Shown here: piece by piece, positions 17,765-28,800 of the stretch
How the letters are laid out: the number at the start of each line of letters is the position of its first letter
How positions within the stretch are numbered: position 1 is the first letter of the stretch
From: Chryseobacterium sp. Bi04
GTDB lineage: Bacteria > Bacteroidota > Bacteroidia > Flavobacteriales > Weeksellaceae
Length of the DNA stretch: 64,000 nucleotides
Assembly: GCF_918698085.1 (NCBI RefSeq)
Contig: NZ_CAKKLP010000010.1
Coordinates: forward strand, 124,001 to 188,000
Reading direction: 5' to 3'
Notes under the pieces: model-generated
What the model was told of the DNA's origin: nothing
What the model saw: only the letters and a program-made list of their open reading frames with translations
The model's database searches: none
Made by a program: the position numbers and the translations under genes

Positions 17765-18652
17765 ATGAAAAAATACCTACTTACACTATCTGCTTTTGTC
17801 TTTTCATTCACTTATTCTCAGACACAGCCGTGGAATATAACTGGAAACTCAGGGACTAATCCTTCAACGAATTTTATTGGAACTATTGATAACCAGAGTT
17901 TGGTGATCAAAACGAATAATAAAGATGCTTTGCACATCAATGCAACTGGAAAAATAGGCATTGGGACAAGTGCCCCATTAGAGACACTCTCAATTCATAA
18001 TGGGAGCATAAGACTTACTGGTGGATATAATAGTACTGATACATCTGTGGGAGGAGGGCCAAAAATTGTATTTGGGGATTCAAATGATAATCCCAATCAG
18101 CAGTATAATAGGGGAGAATGGAGTATTGAATATATTGAAAGAGCAACACAGGATAACTCTATAGGGGGACTGAGTTTTGGTAAGCCATGGCCTTCCCCGA
18201 GCTTTGGAGATTACAAATTATATCTTGCTAATAATGGCAAAATAGCGATGGGAACTAAAAATATTAACTGTGCAGATTGTGATTCATATTTACTTTTTGT
18301 AAAAGATGGGATAAAAACAGAGAAAGTAAAAGTAGAGATCGCTTCGGCTAACGGCTGGGCAGATTATGTATTCAAAAAAGATTATAAACTGATGGGTTTA
18401 TCTGAAGTGGAAAAACATATTCAGGATAAAGGGCATTTACCCAATATTCCTTCAGCAGATGATGTGGTAAAAAATGGTATTAATCTCGGAGAAATGGATG
18501 CCAAATTATTGGAAAAAATAGAGGAATTGACTCTGTATTCTATTGAACAGAATAAAAAACTTATTGATGGAGAAGAAAAAAGCAGAAAACAGCAGGATTT
18601 AATAAATAACCTGATACAAAGAATAACCACTCTTGAAAATAAAACCAAATAG
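17765..18652 (+). CDS. Exported tail-fibre-like surface protein
   Basis: 295 residues with signal peptide MKKYLLTLSAFVFSFTYSQ. The body resembles the Bacteroidetes surface/tail-fibre family: repeats such as NKDALHINATGKIGIGTSAP, a glycine-rich beta region, and a C-terminal portion (VFKKDYKLMGLSEVEKHI, KGHLPNIPSADDV, INLGEMDAKLLEKIEEL) ending in a coiled coil (EEKSRKQQDLINNLIQRITTLE). That tail resembles the stalk before an intramolecular-chaperone domain, but no chaperone or T9SS domain follows. It is the first of four genes separated by 2-8 nt, leading to the giant Rhs toxin. Its likely role is a trimeric surface filament; this is inference. Confidence 0.72.
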   Translation: MKKYLLTLSAFVFSFTYSQTQPWNITGNSGTNPSTNFIGTIDNQSLVIKTNNKDALHINATGKIGIGTSAPLETLSIHNGSIRLTGGYNSTDTSVGGGPKIVFGDSNDNPNQQYNRGEWSIEYIERATQDNSIGGLSFGKPWPSPSFGDYKLYLANNGKIAMGTKNINCADCDSYLLFVKDGIKTEKVKVEIASANGWADYVFKKDYKLMGLSEVEKHIQDKGHLPNIPSADDVVKNGINLGEMDAKLLEKIEELTLYSIEQNKKLIDGEEKSRKQQDLINNLIQRITTLENKTK

Positions 18653-18654
18653 AG

Positions 18655-20895
18655 ATGAGTAAAAATATATTTCATAATAAAATACTCTTGGTTGGGCTTG
18701 TATCTTCCTGTTATCTTTCAGCACAGGAAACAGCTGATACCCTACTGATAAAGAAGCAGGCTATTGGGAGAGAATTAGCTATTCGGTTTTCTTCTGAATC
18801 TGCTAAGCAAAAGGAGCATATTCAAAGGTTTAAAGCTTTAGGCTATAAAGAATTTATTATCGAAAAAGATAATTACAAACAGCTTATTGGAGCTGATGAG
18901 AAAGGAAGGCCCATGTACTATACGACTCTTAATGCCGGAGCATCCAAAATGGTGAAAACGGCAAAAATGTATAATGGAGGAGGTTTAGGATTGGATATTT
19001 CCGGGCAGAATATGCTGATCGGACAATGGGATTTTTCAAAACCCAGGCTTAGTCATCAGTTATTGGTTGGAAAGATTACTTATCCTCAAAGCCAGAACCA
19101 AACTATTTCCCGGCATAGTACCCATATAGCAGGAACAATTGCCGGAAACAATACTTCCAATCCTAGTGCGCGGGGAATTGCTTACGGAGCCTCTTTAAAT
19201 GCGTATGACTGGGTGAACGATGTTTCGGAAATGTTAGCAGAGGCTGGGACCGGGATGCTGGTTGCTAATAACAGCTATGGTTTTGATCCTATGTATTTAC
19301 AGACCTATCAGTTTGGAAAATACAATAATACAGCCCAAAATTGGGATGCCCTCATGTATGGTAATCCTTACTTTCAAATTGTAAAAGCTGTGGGTAATGC
19401 CCGTGACCTCAATTATGATATTGTTCCCCAGACTCAGGCCAAAGGAGGCTACGATCTCTTGGAAGGAGCTGGTATTGCTAAAAATGTTTTGGTAGTAGGT
19501 GCTGTCAAAAAAGATGAAAATATGCAGGCTGATGATCAGTTTATTACAACTTCTTTCAGCAGCTATGGGCCTACGGATGATGGCAGGATAAAACCTGATA
19601 TCAGTGCGCCGGGAGAAGATATATATTCTGCAATAGAAACTTATAATGCTGCTTATGGTGTTTACAAAGGAACATCCTCAGCGGCAGCTATTGTGTCGGG
19701 AGTGGTTACTTTATTACAGCAATATTGGAAAACCCTTAATTCTAATTATATGTGGTCATCTTCTGTGAGAGGCATTATTACCCATACAGCTAATGATAGA
19801 GGAGCGCTTGGCCCCGACTATGCTTACGGATGGGGTTTGATGAATACGGAGAGGGCTGCTCAATTGATCTACAGCAATAACAAAAGCACCTTGGTGAAAG
19901 AAGAAAATCTGGCGAACGGAAAAGAATACCGGTTGTATGTAGTTGCTGGCAAAGCAAATCAGCCGCTTGTAGCTACTTTGGCATGGACAGACCCTGCCGG
20001 GAATATAGGAAATAGTAATGCGGATGATGAAACTTCAGCTCTCGTTAATGATCTGGATATCATTATTGTTAAAAAAGATAATTCCGGAAATACCCAAACT
20101 TTCTATCCCTGGAAACTGGGAGGAATCCAAAATTATACGGCATCAGCTACAAGAAATTCTGTTAATTCCGTAGATAATATTGAAAAAGTGGAAATTGATC
20201 ATCCGGACGGGTTATATCAGGTAATTATCAGGCATAAAGGAAATCTTCAGCAGGGAAACCAAAATTTTTCGCTGATACTTTCCGGGGTTTCTTTCTGCTA
20301 TTCGGATGATCTTTATGTACTGGTAAGAGAAAAAGACAATATAGATGCTCCTAGTTTTGTAGGTACAGCCAAAAATATCAAAGCGTCTAATGTGATTAAA
20401 AGTACAGCAGATGTTACTTATAAAGCAGCCCAATCTGTGGAATTATTACCTGATGCATCAGGAGGCAATAATACAATAGGTTTTGAAACAGAGCCGGGAG
20501 CCACATTTTTAGCCTATATCGATCCCAGTTGTGGTGCCGGAGTAGACCTTCCTTTATTGTATCAGGCACAGTCACTGACAAGAACTAATAAAGCTGCAGC
20601 CACATCTGCTCTTTCTAAAAAAACGGAAGCTGAAAAACGAAATGAACTGGCCGTCTATCCAAATCCGGTACATGATGAACTCAATGTCAAATTCAGCCTT
20701 GAAAGTTCTTCTAAAGTCACCTTTACCCTATACGATGCTTCAGGAAAAGAGGCTCTGCGTCAGGAAAGTTCTCAGAATTTCCCTGCTGGTGGATTTATGA
20801 AAACCCTATATGTAAAAGGACTGCCTGGTGGAGTATATATTCTGTATGTGGAAACGGCAACTCAAAAAACAGGTAAAAAAATAATCATTAAATAA
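18655..20895 (+). CDS. S8 (subtilisin-like) serine peptidase with T9SS C-terminal sorting domain
   Basis: 746 residues: signal peptide (to about LSAQ), catalytic Asp in IGQWDF (about 126), His in RHSTHIAGTIAG (about 156) and Ser in KGTSSAAAIVSG (about 341), so the triad is intact. A beta-sandwich region follows, and the C-terminus is a type A T9SS sorting domain (LAVYPNPVHDELNVKF ... GGVYILYVETATQKTGKKI). The protein should be exported to the surface and cleaved or anchored by T9SS. It starts 2 nt after the tail-fibre-like gene and 7 nt before the next gene. It could process the operon's other surface proteins, including the Rhs product; that is inferred from linkage only. Confidence 0.88.
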   Translation: MSKNIFHNKILLVGLVSSCYLSAQETADTLLIKKQAIGRELAIRFSSESAKQKEHIQRFKALGYKEFIIEKDNYKQLIGADEKGRPMYYTTLNAGASKMVKTAKMYNGGGLGLDISGQNMLIGQWDFSKPRLSHQLLVGKITYPQSQNQTISRHSTHIAGTIAGNNTSNPSARGIAYGASLNAYDWVNDVSEMLAEAGTGMLVANNSYGFDPMYLQTYQFGKYNNTAQNWDALMYGNPYFQIVKAVGNARDLNYDIVPQTQAKGGYDLLEGAGIAKNVLVVGAVKKDENMQADDQFITTSFSSYGPTDDGRIKPDISAPGEDIYSAIETYNAAYGVYKGTSSAAAIVSGVVTLLQQYWKTLNSNYMWSSSVRGIITHTANDRGALGPDYAYGWGLMNTERAAQLIYSNNKSTLVKEENLANGKEYRLYVVAGKANQPLVATLAWTDPAGNIGNSNADDETSALVNDLDIIIVKKDNSGNTQTFYPWKLGGIQNYTASATRNSVNSVDNIEKVEIDHPDGLYQVIIRHKGNLQQGNQNFSLILSGVSFCYSDDLYVLVREKDNIDAPSFVGTAKNIKASNVIKSTADVTYKAAQSVELLPDASGGNNTIGFETEPGATFLAYIDPSCGAGVDLPLLYQAQSLTRTNKAAATSALSKKTEAEKRNELAVYPNPVHDELNVKFSLESSSKVTFTLYDASGKEALRQESSQNFPAGGFMKTLYVKGLPGGVYILYVETATQKTGKKIIIK

Positions 20896-20902
20896 AGGAG
20901 CT

Positions 20903-22870
20903 ATGAAGCATTTATATAGAATCATTTTTGTGTCGTTCAGTTCTTTGATATTTTCACAAAGTCCCGGTGGAGTGGGCGAAGTAAGCCTTTGGCTGAAATC
21001 TGATACGGGAAGAAATACGACCCTTCTGTATACAGATTATAGCAGCAATCAGCATATTATATCTGCAGATACAGAAAAGAATAAACCGGGATATGGTTTA
21101 CTGAATTATAACGAAACACTGGATTTTGACGGAACCAATAACTTCCTGAAAATTCCTTATGTCATGGAAACCTTGAATAAGGTAACCCTTTTTATGGTAT
21201 ACCAGAACAAAAATACAAATAGAGAAACTGCATTGTTTTCAACAGACTTTGCCGGTGAGAAGGCGCTATACTACAGTACAAGCAGTGTTTTTCGCTATAA
21301 TAATGAACAGATCAATTATATAGAGCCTGAAAAACTGGACAGCATGACTTCCCTGAGTATGTATTCCAAATTTGATGTGCCTTCTCAGCGGATAGACGAT
21401 GTATTGGGAAGCTCAGGAAAAAGTAATCTGTATATAGGAAAAGATGGAGGAAACAGAAATGGGAATGCTTTTAAAGGAAAATTACCTGAATTTTTTATAT
21501 ACCGTAAGATTTTAACCCAAAACGAAAGAGACCGGGTGAATTCCTATCTGGCCATAAAATATGGTGTCACCATGCCAATGACTGAATATCTGAGTTCCAA
21601 AAGTAGAAAAATATGGAAAAAAGAAGATTATGCAGACTATCCGGAGAATGTTGCCGGTATTGCAATAGATCAATATTCAGGGCTTTATCAGAAGCAGTCT
21701 ACAAGTACCTCAGAAAACAAACGCTTGTCTATTGCAGCTCAAGAGTTAATGGTCAGTAATAAAGATAATACAGCTCAACTCCCTAACCAGACTTTCCTGA
21801 TCTGGGGAAATACTGGTGAAGCGTTAGAATTTGATAAAGAAGTACTCGGACAGCAACTTTTAAAACGGAAATGGAAAATACGTTTATCTGAAGAGAAGGA
21901 GACTTCTTTCCCAACTGAAGTCGTTTTTTATACCAAAGATATCCTTCCTGTCCTTCCTGAAGGAAAGAAGGTCTTACTGGTTATTGACCGTTCCGGAAAA
22001 GGAGATTTCAACAACACTGACCTTGAAGTGTATCCTATGGAATCTGTGGACGATAAGGGATTTATTCATTTTGAAAATATAATATTTGATAAGGATTTTT
22101 CAGGATCGGATGTGTTTACTTTTGCTTTGGGATCACAACTCTTACTGGCAAAAGAAATTATACAGGCTGACTGTAAAAATAGTTTTGGAGCTTTAAAAAT
22201 CAATATTCAAAGAGGGGCCGCTCCATTTAAAATTAATCTGACGAAAGATAACGTGCCGGTGCAAAATCAAACCTCACAAAGTCCGAAGGTAGATTTTAAT
22301 AACCTTACACCTGGAAGCTATACGCTGGAAATTTTGGATAAAACCAATATTTCCTCCCGTTTTAGTTTTAACATTACTGATTTTAAGGCTATAGATCAGA
22401 ATTTGGAAGAAAATTATATACTGCCTCAAAATGGATTTGTTGAATTGGATGCTTCTAAAAATATCAGCAATAAAGAAACCCTTTATCAATGGACTTCCAA
22501 TAATGGATTTACGAGCTCCGGATCAAAAATTAAAATCTATGAACCCGGAGACTATACAATCACGGCCACCACTCCCGGAGGCTGTATAAAAACCAATAAA
22601 ATTTCAGTAACCCAGCCTTTGGAAAACAGCATCGTAATTTTCCCTAACCCTATTCATGCAGGAGAAAACTTTACGATCCGTATCCGTCTGTCAAAAGCAG
22701 AAGATGTAAATGTTAAAATTTTTGAAATGTCCGGAAGACTGGCTAAAGAAATTAAGGAATCGGGGAAATCTTTCTATGAGTTTAAAGAATCACTTAAGGT
22801 GGGAGGAACCTATGTTGTGGTTGTGGAAACGTCTTCTCAGAAGAAAAATTTTAAACTAATCATTAACTAA
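20903..22870 (+). CDS. Lectin-like (LamG/ConA) surface protein with T9SS sorting domain
   Basis: 655 residues with a signal peptide (MKHLYRIIFVSFSSLIFSQ). Residues about 25-220 form a concanavalin A/LamG-like domain (LWLKSDTGRN, LDFDGTNNFLKIPYVM, FKGKLPEFFIYRKILTQNERDRVNSYLAIKYGV). A middle region carries Ig/PKD-like segments, and the C-terminus is a T9SS type A domain (IVIFPNPIHAGENFTIRI ... GGTYVVVVETSSQKKNFKL). Similar proteins are common on Chryseobacterium surfaces. Located between the T9SS subtilisin and the Rhs gene with 7-8 nt gaps, it may act as an adhesin for the system; the target glycan is unknown. Confidence 0.8.
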   Translation: MKHLYRIIFVSFSSLIFSQSPGGVGEVSLWLKSDTGRNTTLLYTDYSSNQHIISADTEKNKPGYGLLNYNETLDFDGTNNFLKIPYVMETLNKVTLFMVYQNKNTNRETALFSTDFAGEKALYYSTSSVFRYNNEQINYIEPEKLDSMTSLSMYSKFDVPSQRIDDVLGSSGKSNLYIGKDGGNRNGNAFKGKLPEFFIYRKILTQNERDRVNSYLAIKYGVTMPMTEYLSSKSRKIWKKEDYADYPENVAGIAIDQYSGLYQKQSTSTSENKRLSIAAQELMVSNKDNTAQLPNQTFLIWGNTGEALEFDKEVLGQQLLKRKWKIRLSEEKETSFPTEVVFYTKDILPVLPEGKKVLLVIDRSGKGDFNNTDLEVYPMESVDDKGFIHFENIIFDKDFSGSDVFTFALGSQLLLAKEIIQADCKNSFGALKINIQRGAAPFKINLTKDNVPVQNQTSQSPKVDFNNLTPGSYTLEILDKTNISSRFSFNITDFKAIDQNLEENYILPQNGFVELDASKNISNKETLYQWTSNNGFTSSGSKIKIYEPGDYTITATTPGGCIKTNKISVTQPLENSIVIFPNPIHAGENFTIRIRLSKAEDVNVKIFEMSGRLAKEIKESGKSFYEFKESLKVGGTYVVVVETSSQKKNFKLIIN

Positions 22871-22878
22871 TAACGGCT

Positions 22879-25800
22879 ATGAAGACATCTTTATTTAACC
22901 TCATCAGAGGACAGAAAAAAATAGTTAATTCTTTTATTTTTCTTATTTCATGGTCACAGATCCATGCTCAAGCCAACAGTCTTTTTTTACATAAAGAAGA
23001 GCAAAAACAAATCGATAGGGAATATAAAAGTATTTCATCTTCGCATTCTCCGTTATCTTTTTCTGAAAACGAAAGAAATTCATCACCTGAACAGGCTTCT
23101 GTAAACAATAAGGAAACTATAGAAAAGATACCTCAAAGCTCATCAGAAAGCGTTAAAACTTTTAATATATCCGATGTAAAAAGCCATGCGTCCAAATTAT
23201 ACAGGTCAGATATTAAACAGGGAGTTATTGGTAAAGACCAGGAACATCCTATAGACCAGGTATTTGATAATATATTTACAGTGTTGGTGAATGATGTTGT
23301 AAAACCCAATTCTTCTGTATGGCTGGAATATGAGCTTTATGGAGTGAGCGAGGCCTCCGGTATCAGCAAATACATCAATGATGAATTGGCTACAGGAGGT
23401 AAGGTGGTGGAAAAAAATAACCAATGGAGTTTTCACTCCGAAGTATTATCACCCTCTGCTGTTCTTCAGGGGAAAAATAAAATCACCTTTACCATTCCTT
23501 CCGAAGCAGAATACACCTATAAGGTTCGTAATGTCCATATCAGGATTGATACATCTATACCTTCCTCTTATAAAGCGGTAAAAGCTGTTTCTTCAGCACT
23601 GATAAAAAATATTGCTGCAGGAGAAGCTGGAGAATTACATTGGGAAGGCGCAGGTCTTGAAGTAAACAAAGGCATTCTGAAAACATCACAGAACTTTTCA
23701 GTAACCCCTTTGCGGGATATTGATATTCCTGTTACCACTCCCGAATTCGTTAATGTTACCAAACAGCATTTTGCGTATCGTTTTCTTCCTCATGGAGAGC
23801 ATTTCAGCATTCCTGCAAAAGTATCAATGGATTATGACAAATCTAAAATTCCTGCAGGATATACCGAACAGGATATCAGGGTTTTTTACTTTGATGATAT
23901 CCAGAAAAAATGGATGGCACTGGAAAAAGATTCTTTGATGAGTGACAAGCAGGTGTTGGTTTCTAAAACAACCCACTTTACGGATATGATTGCAGGAATC
24001 ATCAAAGTACCTGAATCTCCGGAAACAGGAAACTATGCTCCCAATTCTATTAAAGATATCAAAGCAGCAGACCCATCCACAGGAATTGTGAGTATAGGAG
24101 CACCTTCACCCAACAGTATGGGAACAGTAAATACAAGTTTTCCTATTAAGCTTCCTACCGGAAGGCAAGGAGTACAGCCTTCATTATCTGTAAACTACAG
24201 CAGTGAGGGCGGCAATGGCTGGCTGGGTTTAGGCTGGGATCTTTCTACTCCTGCGATAAGTATTGATACAAGATGGGGAGTACCAAAATATGACGGAGCA
24301 AAAGAGACAGAAATTTATTCTTTTGGTGGGGAGCAGCTGACTTTTAAAGATGGTGATAAATACGTTTTGCCAAATCGTGCAGAAGGTTTTGATAAAGACA
24401 GAACTGCAGAACGACAGTTTTACCCGAGAATAGAAGGTGCTTATCATAAAATCATCAGACACGGCAGCAGCCCCTCCAGTTACTGGTGGGAAGTGATCAG
24501 TAAAGATGGTACCAGGAATTATTTTGGAGGAGATGGTACTGCCATCGTAGAAAATGCGGTACTGAGGCAATCCGGAACAAATAATATCGGCTACTGGTCG
24601 CTTTATAAAACAATTGATACGAATGGAAATTATGTAAAGTACAATTATGATACGCCCACATACAGTTCGTCAGGAGCTCTTGGAAATGGGGGGAAAGAAA
24701 TGTATATCAATACAATAGAATATACCCTTAATGATGCTAATCCTTCTTTAAAGAAATACAATGTCAATTTTGGATATGACTCCAATCAAAGAGAGGATGT
24801 ACAGGTAGATGCAAGGCTTGGATTTGTACGGGTGACATCAAAAAGGTTAGGGAGCATTCAGATATTATATGATGGAGCTCAGGTGAGAAGTTATGAGTTT
24901 CAATATAAAAAAGGAGCCTTTTCTAAATCGCTTTTAGAAACAATTACTGAGAAAAATGCAAATGGGAGTGTATTTTATACCAATAGGATAGAATACTTTA
25001 ATACTATAGAAACTACTCAGTATTCACCTGAGACTTCAATTGATGCTGTTGCTAACGATGCAGGAATAAAAAGTTCTTCATTATTGGGGCATGGTGACTC
25101 GAAAAATACAACGGTGGGTGGAGCCCTTACCTTTGGTGTTGCAAAAGTAGGTGATACCCAGGCCTATAATCCGCTTACCAAAAGTGCAACATTTGGTGGA
25201 GATTATCAGTATACTGAAGGAGAAGTTGGAGGAAGGCTTACCATAACCGATGTAGATGGAGATGGGCTACCGGATAAGGTTTTGAAGAATGAATGGAATT
25301 CTCCGAATTCTGTTTTTAAATATAGAAAGAAAGGATTAGATATAAGTTCTTTTGGAAGTGATTTATTGACTCCTGAAAACTCGAAATCTTTTTCTTATTC
25401 AAAAAGCTATACGAATAGTTTTGGTTTCGAGGCAACCGCTTCAATACTGGCTTCGGCAGGGATATCTGGGGGAACATCCAAAACAAAAGATCTTACTTAT
25501 AATTATTTTACAGATGCCAATAGCGATGGAATTCAGGATATAGTCAGCAACGGGCAGGTTTATTTTGGAAGAATAGAAAATGGAGTTCTAAAATATACGA
25601 CAGATGTTTTACTGACTCCAAACCCAATCAGTAAAGGAGCTGCTATAAGTACTCCGGCTGTAGACTGTAATGATCTATTGGAGGATTATAAAAACTCCCC
25701 CCTTCACGATGTTGTTAAAGTTTGGCGGGCGCCTTATGAAGGAACTATTAATATATTAGGAGTAATTAGACTAAAGAATCCTTCATCTAGCCCGGACGGG

Positions 25801-28800
25801 GTGAAAATAAGTGTACAACAGTATAATGCAGAAACAAATACTTCAAGCTTTTTAGTTCCGTTTACGGTACTCAACACGGCCAACAGCTTATATAGTGTTG
25901 TTCAGACATCAATACAGGTAAAACCGGGTGATTATTTTTATTTCAGGGCAAATTCAAGGGACAATGGTGTTGGGGATATTGTAGAATTTCCTATGAATAT
26001 TACCTATATCAGCGCTGCAATGGCCTATCCATACCCGGGTGCTCTTAAGGATTGGTATAGAGACTCATCAGAAACACTCTTAGGCCAATTTAGCAATGTA
26101 AGCCTCATAAGCAGTAAAAACGGAACAGGAGTCCCTGTCAGTGTAAACTCGGCAACCGTTACGGGAACATTCATCAAGCCTCTTACGGTAAAAGACATTA
26201 GACTGAATATTGTAAGAAAACAATCAAATGGTACGGTAACAACCATAGGAAGTCAGCAGTATCCTAACACCACTACCGGAAGCCAGAATCTGCTTTTTAA
26301 CACAGGTGCTTTAGCTGAAGGTGATATCCTGTATTTCCAGGTACAATCTGACTTAAATGAAAAATGGGAAGATTTAAAGTTTAATAATTTAAAGCTGACG
26401 ATCAATTATGAAGGAAGTGATATGGAACTACCCGTAATCCCCGACATTCAATTTTACAATTTAAGAACTAATACAGTTTCCACATTTAAGCCATGGATTG
26501 ACATGCGTAGCCGTGACGGAAATTATTCATTATATGCAAAATTAACAGGCAAACCGGCAGGAAGATATACTTATATCGTTAGAAAAAGACTAATGCAGCG
26601 TGGAAACTTTGTGGAGCCAATTATTACAACAATCAATTGGACAGGTAGTGTGAGCAGTATACAGGAGCTTTCTATTTCACAACCTATTGTACGTTATAAT
26701 GATTATTATGTGGAATGTTATACAGATCTGGAGTCTGATAAAGGATTAGATGGAGCTATCCCTAGCCTGGAAGTAGAGATCCGCCAGTCTGCCAATGTAA
26801 ATCCTTTGGCACCTACAGTATTTGAGACCCATGGAATCAATGTTTACGGAAAAGATACTGATAAAATATATCTGGCAGGATCTAATGCAGATCTGTCTAA
26901 AGATGATGCAAGGTTTGGAGCCATGTACAGAAGCTGGGGTCAGTTTATTTATCATGGAGGCTATGGTACGCTGCCGGCAACTTGTGGTGAACTGCAAACT
27001 CAGTTAACAGATTATGGGAGCCAGCTTATAGATCCCGGTAAATTAGTTCCTCCTGTTGATGAGAGTGATTCTACTCCTTTGAATCAGAGGCTTTTCATGA
27101 TGATGAATGCTTATAATGGAAGAGATTTTAATGCACCCACTAATCCTGATTACGTTCAAAGGTATATTGGAATCAGTAAAACCACTTACGTTCAAGGTAC
27201 AGATGTTTCCACTTCAAGAATGGGAATGAATGACATGAGTGTCCTTTCACAAGGGACACCTGCAAATACACCAGGCATTTTTAACGCACCTGTTAAACAA
27301 TCAAAAACGACAAATGATAATGAAGGGATTTCAGGAGGGTTTTCCGTTTTCTCTTTAAATAATACAAAATCGAAAGGGAGTACAATTAATACATTGGATT
27401 ATTTTGATATGAATGGAGACGGCTATCCTGATGTATTGAACGGAAATGCTATTCAATATACCAATATGATCGGTATGCTTTCCGGAAGTACCTTAACAGG
27501 AGCCAACGATAATCCACACAGAACAGAGCATAAAAATTCTGGAAAAGGAGTGGGACAAAGCTATCCATTATCAGGAAAGTCCAATGAATCCAGTAATAAA
27601 AATGCATTAAAAGCTGTTGAACCAGGCTTTAATTTTTCTGCCGGCTCATCTGATGGGACAGACTTTTCTCTTTATAGTTATATTGATATTAATGGAGATG
27701 GACTATTGGATAAAGTTTCTCAGAATGGACAGGTTCAGTTGAATTTGGGGTACTCTTATGCCGCTCCTGAAAATCTTTCATATGGTGATTTCAGAAATGG
27801 AACCACTACTTCCTCTAATCTTGGGGCAGGAGCTTCCATTGGAGGAACCATAACAAACGGTTTGCCTAAAGGAGTAAGCATGTTTAACGGTAGTATTGCT
27901 TTTGGAGCCGGAAAATCTGAAACATTTAATGATCAGAAAACATCACTGATAGATATCAATAATGATGGCCTTGCAGATCTGGTAACCAGTTCGGGCGGAA
28001 ATCTGAGCGTCCAGATCAATACAGGAAACAGGTTTGTTGCCATTCCATGGAATGCTGCATCTAATATTCAGCAGGATGTTTCCCGGGGATTTAATATGAA
28101 TGTAGGAGTTACGGCGTCTATCCTTATTCCTATCGGCACTACCGGAAATTCTCTTAAAATTTCTGTAAACCCAAGTACAAGTTTTGGGGAAGGAGACAGT
28201 AACGTTAAGCAGCAGATAGTAGACCTGAACGGAGACGGCTTCCCGGATTTATTACAATCACAGGCAGATGGTGACGGTAATTTCAGTAATACAGCCGGAT
28301 TTGTAAAGTATTCTACGATAGGAACTACCAACCTCCTCAAAAAAGTAACCACTCCAATGGGTGGATCCTGGGAGGTAACCTACGAAAGAACAGGAAATAC
28401 GTATGATTTGCCGCAAAGCAAATGGATCATGACTTCTGTGGTGACAAATGATGGATTTACCGGAGACAATCAGTTCAGACCGGATGCTTCCAAAATTACT
28501 GTAACCTACGAAAATCCTTACCATAGCAGAAGAGAAAGAACATTTTATGGATTTGAGAAGGTAAGAACCAATCAGATCAATACAGGAAATGGAGGAGCTG
28601 CTGCTACAGAAATCTACCGATATACTCAGCAGGTTTTCAATAATAATTCCTATTTTTTAAAAGGATCTTTATTATCTGAAATACTATACGATGCAGCAGG
28701 GAAAAAATGGACGGAGAAAAATAATACGCTTACCTTAAGGACGATCCATAATACAGCTACGGTAGCGACTAATCTGCCGGTGAAAGAAGGAGAAAAATCG